Part shown: piece by piece, positions 57,885 through 64,000 of the stretch
Position numbering within the stretch: position 1 is the stretch's first letter
Layout: each line of letters starts with the position of its first letter
Assembly (NCBI GenBank): GCA_026225945.1
Contig: JAMJFZ010001816.1
Location: 8,211,001 to 8,275,000 of the forward strand
DNA length: 64,000 nt
Origin: Cricetomys ansorgei
Taxonomy: Eukaryota > Chordata > Mammalia > Rodentia > Nesomyidae
Direction: 5' to 3'
Position numbers and translations under genes: made by a program
Notes under the pieces: generated by a model
Told to the model about the DNA's origin: nothing
Databases searched by the model: none
Seen by the model: the letters and a program-made list of their open reading frames with translations, nothing else

Positions 57885-58085
57885 GTATGTTTATTAGTTC
57901 TTTGAGAATTTCACATAAAAAATAAATAATCTTGGGCAGGCAACCACAGTTGCTGTGAGCTCATGAATGTGTGGCCCAGTCAGAAGACTCTGTTTTGATA
58001 CTCCCTGATGTCTGTCTCTTAAGATCTTTCTGCTCTCTCTTCTAAAACAGTCCTCAAGGCTTTGGGAGTGGTGATACACAGAAAG
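57885..58085 (-). mobile_element. L1 3' UTR fragment (Lx-type)
   Basis: Antisense L1 3' UTR order: TTTGAGAATTTCACA, TGGGCAGGCAACCACAGTTGC, TCATGAATGTGTGG, CAGAAGACTCTGTTTTG, CTGCTCTCTCTTC and CAAGGCTTTGGGAG. Confidence 0.75.
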
Positions 58086-58105
58086 GTAATTCTCTAAAAA
58101 AATTA

Positions 58106-58195
58106 AACAACAATGTTTTTACGTGTTTGTGGTATACCTATATGTATAAAAACAACAACGTTTTTGTGTGTTTGTGGTATGTATATGCCTAACAT
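58106..58195. repeat. Two-copy tandem repeat, 45-base period
   Basis: AACAACAATGTTTTTACG starts at 58106 and AACAACAACGTTTTTGTG at 58151. GTGTTTGTGGTAT follows in each copy. Confidence 0.85.
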
Positions 58196-58949
58196 TAACA
58201 TACTAACTTACATTAAAGGGATCTTTAAAAAATTCCGCATGGTGCTCATGTAATTAATTTTCACAGTAACTTTAAAGTATATTTCTATGCTTAAGACAAT
58301 TCTGATAACACCTCTTACTTACCCTCAGCTAATAAGTCACAGGTTCCAGGACAGAAGAATAATCAAGGTTTAAACTATGAACGTGAACAGAAAATACCTG
58401 TGGTCAGGCTCTTTGGCACCAACTTCCATGGCTACCAGCTTCACAGGAAAGGAGCAAAATTCAGTCGTCTTCCGAGACAGTGGCCTTTGCTTCCCACTCA
58501 GCTTCCTCAGCTCTCTTGGGTTCCCCATCCCACCAGCCTGTTTCTGCAGCTCAACTTACCAAAGGTTTCGGTGGCAATTCAAGGCTCACTGGAATCTCAG
58601 GGTCCCTTGAGAATATAAACCATATACAGCTGGAGTTAATTTCCTGCACAAGCTTATATTACTTGTTTAGCTTGGTAGTTCCTTCCGAGGGCTTCCAGCT
58701 TTCTCTTTATGCTTTTTTTTTAATGCATAGTACTTAACATGTTCCCCCCCCCAACCCATTGCAGAGGTTTGTTGTAGTTATACTTAACCTTATGCTCATC
58801 TCTTTAAAATTAGTCTGCCATGTCTTGACTCTGGTGCTCCCAGGCTCCATACGGATGTTACAGAAACTAGGCTTTCACTTGACTTAAACTTGACCTAGAT
58901 TTGAATGCTGTCTTTCTAAAATCTATCTAATCTATTCTAGCCTTCAATA
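58196..58949. other. Unassigned sequence
   Basis: No gene; the overlapping frames at 58377-58737 are not convincing. Confidence 0.5.
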
Positions 58950-59095
58950 CGGAAGTTAATCTCATTGACTTTCGTAATCTTCGTCTGTACAATGGGGATA
59001 GTAATTCGAATTCAAAATAATAATTCAAATTGCAGCTGTTTTGTGGAACTTAAATGGTTTGTATTAAACACTTGAGCCAGTGCTGTGCACATGAT
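58950..59095 (+). mobile_element. MIR SINE, 3' part
   Basis: GAAGTTAATCTCATTGACTTTCG, TCGTCTGTACAATGGGGATAG, TGTTTTGTGGAACTTAAATGG and ACTTGAGCCAGTGCTG follow MIR from its central core to its 3' end. Confidence 0.72.
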
Positions 59096-59105
59096 TAGTT
59101 TCTTT

Positions 59106-59475
59106 CTGAATTACACATGTTTCAAAAAAAAAAAAAAAAACCACTTAGTGTGAAGAGTGACACAAAGTTCCCAGTAATTTGGAAATAAAATGGGACATTT
59201 GAAAGAGGTTTTACACATGCTTTGACTTCTTGGATACGTATTTAAATCACCACAGATACCCTTTCATTTTTCCCTGCTATTTCCAATGAATTTTTGAAAC
59301 ACTACATATTGGTTGAGCTTTTATCAGTCACAAGTGATGAAAAACTTGAACTGAAATTGAAATAGGTGCGAAATAGGATTTTTAAAGTTTCACATGGCTG
59401 AAATGCCCAAGTGTGGAGTTTTAGCATAGTTGGTTCTATAATTTAAACAATGGCATATAGTATGGTTTTGTATTT
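59106..59475. other. Unassigned sequence
   Basis: A poly-A run at about 59124-59140. Nothing else recognised. Confidence 0.5.
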
Positions 59476-59702
59476 TATCAAAGATCTATTTATTTTTATT
59501 TTGTGCCTATGAGTGTTTGGCCTGCATCTGTATATGTGTACCACATGCCTGCCTTGTGCCTGCGGAGGTCAAAAGAAGGTGTCAGATCCCCTGGAACTGG
59601 AGTTATGGCTGTGAGCCACCATGTGGGCCATAGGGACGGAACCCACGTCCTCTGCAAGAGCAACAAATGCTCTTCACAGCTGAGCCATCTCTCCAGCCCC
59701 TG
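59476..59702 (-). mobile_element. B3-type SINE
   Basis: Antisense order: TCTATTTATTTTTATTTTGTG, GGAGGTCAAAAGAAGGTGTCAG, CCCTGGAACTGGAGTTATGG, GTGAGCCACCATGTGGGCC, ACAGCTGAGCCATCTCTCC. Complete to the tRNA-like head. Confidence 0.92.
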
Positions 59703-59784
59703 GTGTGCCTTTAATAAGCTGCTATAATCCTTAACAGTTTTGTCATAGTTATTTATCTAATGCAGATCATCACTTCTTCCTCTC

Positions 59785-59838
59785 CCCACGCTTACCCCCC
59801 CACACCCCCAACCCCCCCCAGTAACCCCCCCACGCCGT
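59785..59838. repeat. C-rich tract
   Basis: Several runs of seven or eight C bases with CACACC spacers. The complementary strand has four or more G-runs close together and could form G-quadruplexes. Confidence 0.85.
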
Positions 59839-60231
59839 TCCCCAATCCTGCCTTCTTCCCTCCAAAGGCTGTTTTCATTAAAACGGTCCTTGAAGAAAGA
59901 CCTTAGCTCTGATTCCAAGGTGCCGCTTTTCAAGTGAAGTTTAAACTCAAACTTTCTCTATTTCATTTACTTGGTTTGTTTGCCACGGGAACGCTAATTT
60001 AAAAGCACATGAGGACGAGAAAGAAAGCCTTGGTCAGTCGCATTTCTCAAGTGTGTATCTAAGTAGCAGATCCAAGTCTCAATCTTAAATCACTGAATTA
60101 AAAAACCAGGCTTTTCTTTCCCCCCTCCTTCTTTCTCTATTACTTGCATTGACAGTAGACCTAGGAAGCAGAGCAAAAGGGAAAAGGGAAAGTTGAGAAT
60201 CTCATCACCGTCTTAACACATTTAACCTAAC

Positions 60232-60628
60232 TGTCTTAGGGTTACTATTACAGCGTGACCAAAAGAGCAACTTGGTAAGGAAGGGGCTTGTTTGACTTAC
60301 ACCCCTAAGCCACAGAACTGTCTGTCATTGAAGGAAGTCAGGACAGGAACTCAAATAGGGCAGGATCCTAGAGGCAGGAGCTGATGCAGAGGCCACGGAG
60401 AAGTGCTGCTTACTGGCTTGCTCCACGTGAATAGCTCAGCCTGCTTTCTTAAAGAACCCAGGACCACCAGCCCAGGGATGGCACCACCCACAATGGGCTG
60501 GGCCCTCCCTCGTCAATAACCAAGAAAATGCCTTACAGTTGGATCTTATGGAGACATTTTCTCAGTTAAGGTTCCCTCCTTCAGATAACTCTAGTTTGTG
60601 TCAAGTTGACATAAGACTAGCCAGCTCA
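60232..60628 (-). mobile_element. Rodent solo LTR-like repeat (MaLR/RMER type), minus copy
   Basis: Same family as 56016-56440 in reverse. It reads TGTCTTAGGGTTACTATTAC, GCAGGAGCTGATGCAGAGGCC, AGTGCTGCTTACTGGC, ACCACCAGCCCAGGG, CACAATGGGCTGGGCCC and GTGTCAAGTTGACATAAG. The ends are decayed and no clear target duplication remains. Confidence 0.82.
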
Positions 60629-60649
60629 TCACCTGATCTAAACACTTCG

Positions 60650-60840
60650 CTTTTAAGAAATTACCCATGTTTACTTTTTATTTATATTTTGCCAGCATTG
60701 CCTGCATGCTTACCTGGCTACAGAATGAACTCCCCTAAGGACACGGAGCGTCTCTTCTGTTTTTATGTTTATTTCTAAAACTTAGTACAGTAGCTGGTAC
60801 ATAATGAAAGATCACATGGTATCAATGCATTTTTTTAATC
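60650..60840 (+). mobile_element. L2 LINE 3' end
   Basis: CCCCTAAGGACACGGAGCG, CTAAAACTTAGTACAGTAGCTGGTACATAATGAAAG matches the L2 3' order (gaggacaggga...agcacagtgcctggcacatagt). Diverged. Confidence 0.6.
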
Positions 60841-60884
60841 ACAAATTATTAGTGATATCTGCGATAAACTTCGATTACATATTT

Positions 60885-61172
60885 TCAAAGACAGTTTTAT
60901 TTTGGTGTCCATGTGCAGAGAGGAGCATATTCGTGCATGTGCAGATGTGCATTTACATGTGTACATAGGCAAGCCAGATGTCAGCCTAAGTTGCTGTTCC
61001 TCAGGAACAATTCACAGGGTCTTCCTCACTAGGACTGAAGGACTGCTGATTAGGCCAGGCTGGATCCCCTTGTCTCCACCTGAGACCGCGGTGCATACCA
61101 CCACACCCAGCTTGACTCAGTCCTCCTGAAGCAGAGCAAGCGCTTTACCAACTGAGCTACTGCCCCAGCCCC
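60885..61172 (-). mobile_element. B4-type SINE
   Basis: Antisense order: TTTATTTTGG, TGTGCATTTACATGTGTAC, CCAGATGTCAGCCTAAGTTGC, CCAGGCTGGATCC, CCTTGTCTCCACCTGAGACC, AAGCGCTTTACCAACTGAGC. Confidence 0.85.
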
Positions 61173-62714
61173 GGGGGAATTTTTAAAACTGATAAGTATT
61201 TTTGTAGTTAAGGAAAATGTATAACTTTGACATTAGAATATAAAACTACAGACCTTTAGAACAAAGTTTTCCAACTTCGTTGGCCATGTAGCTACTGCAA
61301 TACAGAATTCTATGGCGATGCGAAACAGCCCTAGATAATACGAAGGTGAGGAGCACTCTTACAAAAACAGGCCAACTTTACTGAGCCCATGCTGAGACTG
61401 ACAGAGACAGTTCTACACAGAGTGAAAGGAAATCGTCTGTTGTCCAGGTAGTCAGTGACTCAAGCCACAGAGTCTAAAGGACTTCACAGGAAATAGGATT
61501 CCAGTTTCAAAAGCTGGGCAAGCCTGGGCGAACCAGAATGAATGGTCGCTCTACTTTCCCTAGATTATAACACTCCATTTGCTCATTTGCTCGTTAATTC
61601 GTGTAGAACTGAAAACCTACGCTTAAACCAAAACTCAAGACTCTAAATTAGAGAAATACACTCACCCGGCAGTCAAATAACAGATCATTTTGAAGCTGAT
61701 TCTAACAAGGATTATTTCACTCTGTTCTTACGACTTAATTTAGATGTTCTTTATAATGAAGATACTACACTGTCCGTATAAAACAGAATGGTAAGATGTT
61801 ACCCAAAAAAAGAGACAGCTTGACAATATAAGCTTTCCTGAACTTGCATCACGCATACACCCTTGCCTTCACATTTCGCCAGCATTTTATTCAGACAATA
61901 AATGACTTCTTCCTACAATAAAAAGCCCAAATTAGGGTTCTTTATAGGACTGAATGTAAAGACGTAGCCAAACATGCTTAGGAAAATCCCAGTGACTTCA
62001 TGATTCACCATTCATATTCAAAATTAGAAGGTGGAAAAATGAAGGGGGGGATTCACTAATAAGGATTAAAAACAAATGATTCATTTCTTAAACTTTTTTT
62101 TCTAAGAAGCAAATTATAGCCAAATTATAGGTCTAACACACCATAATTAAGGGGTGAGAGGAACGATGGGGGATTGAGAGGTGAAGAAGGCTGTTCCAAC
62201 TTCTGTATCAATTTCATTTAGCATCATTAAAATTAGTTCATTCCTGCCACAGACGCTTAGCTTCTGGAGTCGTTATTTAATGAGAAAGGAAATAGAATGT
62301 TAGAATATATCTGTCATCCAACAGATTAAACACGGGATGGAACTAATGTAAGTTTTAAAACAGTGTCCGGATGCAAACATGCATAACATATTTACCTGGA
62401 AATTAGAAGGAATGTTTTGTGTCCCACACTTGGGAGTGCTTTGAGAGAATCTCCTCTTAGAAAAGGATTTGAAGCAGAAGATGACATTAGCTTCCACAGT
62501 AGAACTGACGTGAGAAGCCTCAATACCCCAAAAATCTTGACCATGCAATAATTTACTTTAAAAATAAATGCTGGTGCAATTATTAATTTGGAGCATTTTT
62601 TCTCCTTACTATTTTCAGTTTTGTTACATATTTTATTAAAATGACAAAAGATGACCACCACTTCTTTCTTCAATAATTTAAGAATAACAAAAATTAGTAA
62701 GCTTTATAATGATT
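61173..62714. other. Unassigned sequence, about 1.5 kb
   Basis: No gene or named repeat. AT-rich with an A/T-run at about 62092-62101. Confidence 0.5.
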
Positions 62715-62880
62715 GGTGGTTGGATGGGATGTCTCGGCAGCTAAAGAGTTAAATCCCTGGAACCCTGCGGTGGAAGGAGAGCTTCAACTCCTGCAGGTTC
62801 TTCTCCAGCCTCCACACAGGCACTGTGGTACACACGCCCCGTACACATCCAAGACGTAAATAAATGAATAGATGTGAAAA
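62715..62880 (+). mobile_element. B2/B3-type tRNA-derived SINE
   Basis: GGATGTCTCGGCAGCTAAAGAG head, then GGTGGAAGGAGAGCTTCAACTCC, CCTCCACACAGGCAC, and a CACACGCCCCGTACACA-type tail ending in AATAAATGAATAG. Confidence 0.75.
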
Positions 62881-63917
62881 CTGAGTAGCGTCTCTTTTAA
62901 ATGCGGAACTACGCGTGCAGGATAGACTAGTGCTTGAGATTGGATGCTTTAAATAGGGGCCGGACGGTCAGGAGTTTTGCTCTAGGGCATTGATTGCATT
63001 TGTTTGTAATCTGGTAAAGGAAATGAACGGCAGAGTCGTCATGCTCGTCAGTGCAAAGAAACCAAAAAAGTGGTTTCGGTCGAGTCTGGCTGCACATGCC
63101 TAACCAAATATGACCCGCAGAGTGAATATCCTCTTCCATTTTCTCAGTAATAACGTTTCATTCACGAAAACTTTTATCATCGCGTTCTGAGCCATCCTCG
63201 CCGGCAGGCTCCTAACTCTGATTTTACAGTCTTCAACTGTGGAAAAATAATGGAAGTAGAGATCTGTAAAGGAGGCAAGTCATGGTGTGAACTTGGCCCG
63301 GGTGGTTAGTACAGCGCCTTCTCCACCTGGAGAAGGTCCAAAAGCAACAAAGAGGACGGGAAACAAGAATTTGCAAACTCCATTTTCAGCAAAACTAGGA
63401 GACAGCTGAAATCCCTGGAGCCCAAAATAGGTGAAAGAGCTGCCAACAGCTGTGGAGAATGAACCAGAGAGCAGGAGCCGTGTGGGAGGAAGGCCAGAGA
63501 AATATCAGGGTAGGCTGTGTAGCAGGTGCTGAGGCCAACCCCCGCCAACAGCAGGAAGAGAGGAACTCGATGCCCAGAGTGAGGGACACTGTCTGGTTGT
63601 TAAATCTAGACATCCTAGATCCTCTTTTGTAACACGAGATTGGGGCGCTCAGGCAAAAAGCAGGAGCAATTCTAGATCTGCGCTGAGCCTGAGACATTGG
63701 AGACCTAAATAAAAATGTATGCATGTAACAGTCACACATAGAGAAACAGTTCGTCCACGGGCAACAGGGTACAAGGTGGCCTGTTCATCTATGTACCTAT
63801 AGGTTGGGGAAGGTGCTATGTATAGAAATCCTACTAGCCTACTCCACAGGTCTGGCTCCCCATTACCCACAGACTCTGGTGAACCTGTTCTATTCTCTTC
63901 CTGTTAGTGACTTCTAT
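62881..63917. other. Unassigned sequence
   Basis: Contains a short hairpin CCTTCTCC-ACCT-GGAGAAGG at 63317-63336. Frames at 63306-63739 overlap each other on one strand and have no domain. Confidence 0.5.
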
Positions 63918-64000
63918 AGATTCTACACGTGAGATTATGCGATAGTTGTGTTTCTGTGCCTCCACAGATTTAATAGCTGTGCCACTTCTCCATTGTGCTT
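63918..64000 (-). mobile_element. Ancient L1 (L1M-like) fragment, cut by window edge
   Basis: GATTCTACACGTGAGATTATGCG, TTGTGTTTCTGTGCC follows the antisense old-L1 3' UTR order. It probably continues past base 64000. Confidence 0.5.

Overview
The window reads as nuclear DNA of a muroid rodent (mouse, rat, hamster or vole group). The evidence is the repeat content: 7SL-derived B1 SINEs, tRNA-derived B2/B3 SINEs, B4 and ID elements, L1 3' ends whose 3' UTRs resemble the rodent Lx-type families, and MaLR/ERVL-type solo LTRs. Older mammal-wide MIR, L2, L1M and MLT1-like remnants lie beneath them. All family names come from memory of consensus sequences and need a repeat-masking run. No recent full-length L1 and no obviously young SINE burst is visible, so the genus cannot be fixed.

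I find no protein-coding gene that can be defended. The longest open frames fall in repeats (a rearranged L1M at 56.46-57.08 kb, an L1 3' UTR at 13.1-13.5 kb, MLT1-like LTRs at 39.6-40.1 and 45.0-45.3 kb), in pyrimidine microsatellites, or begin at a non-ATG codon. The window is best read as intergenic or deep-intronic sequence. The only small frame with a noteworthy composition is a 38-codon, signal-peptide-like ORF at 6482-6598, which may be chance.

Layout: 0.76-2.37 kb L1 3' end (+); 3.6 kb B1 and 4.5 kb B3 with flanking duplications; 5.5 kb a nonamer tandem array; 7.5-9.0 kb microsatellites; 11.3-13.6 kb an LTR split by an L1; 15.2-17.6 kb a SINE/MIR/LTR cluster and a TG/TA tract; 23.0 kb an LTR-like segment; 24.5 kb L1 3' UTR; 27.1-29.7 kb an inverted pair of an unusual composite repeat around a solo LTR; 31.1-36.1 kb B4, L1 and B1 fragments; 37.0 kb an intact solo LTR; 39.6-46.3 kb MLT1, B3, L1, B1 and MIR fragments; 49.0-51.2 kb nested SINEs and B4; 51.9 kb L1M then a TATA/GC-box segment; 55.5-61.2 kb a dense SINE/LTR/L1M zone; 62.7 kb a B2/B3-type SINE; and an L1M fragment at the right edge. 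Between these lie long AT-rich, CpG-poor stretches with nothing recognisable.

The most informative signals are structural. They include three solo LTRs with exact 5-bp target duplications, an L1-in-LTR nesting that orders two insertions, a twin-priming-type 5' inversion of an old L1, nested SINE-in-SINE insertions, an inverted pair of a CAGTCAGAG-rich composite element, and a few perfect palindromes outside obvious repeats. No new gene system is evident.
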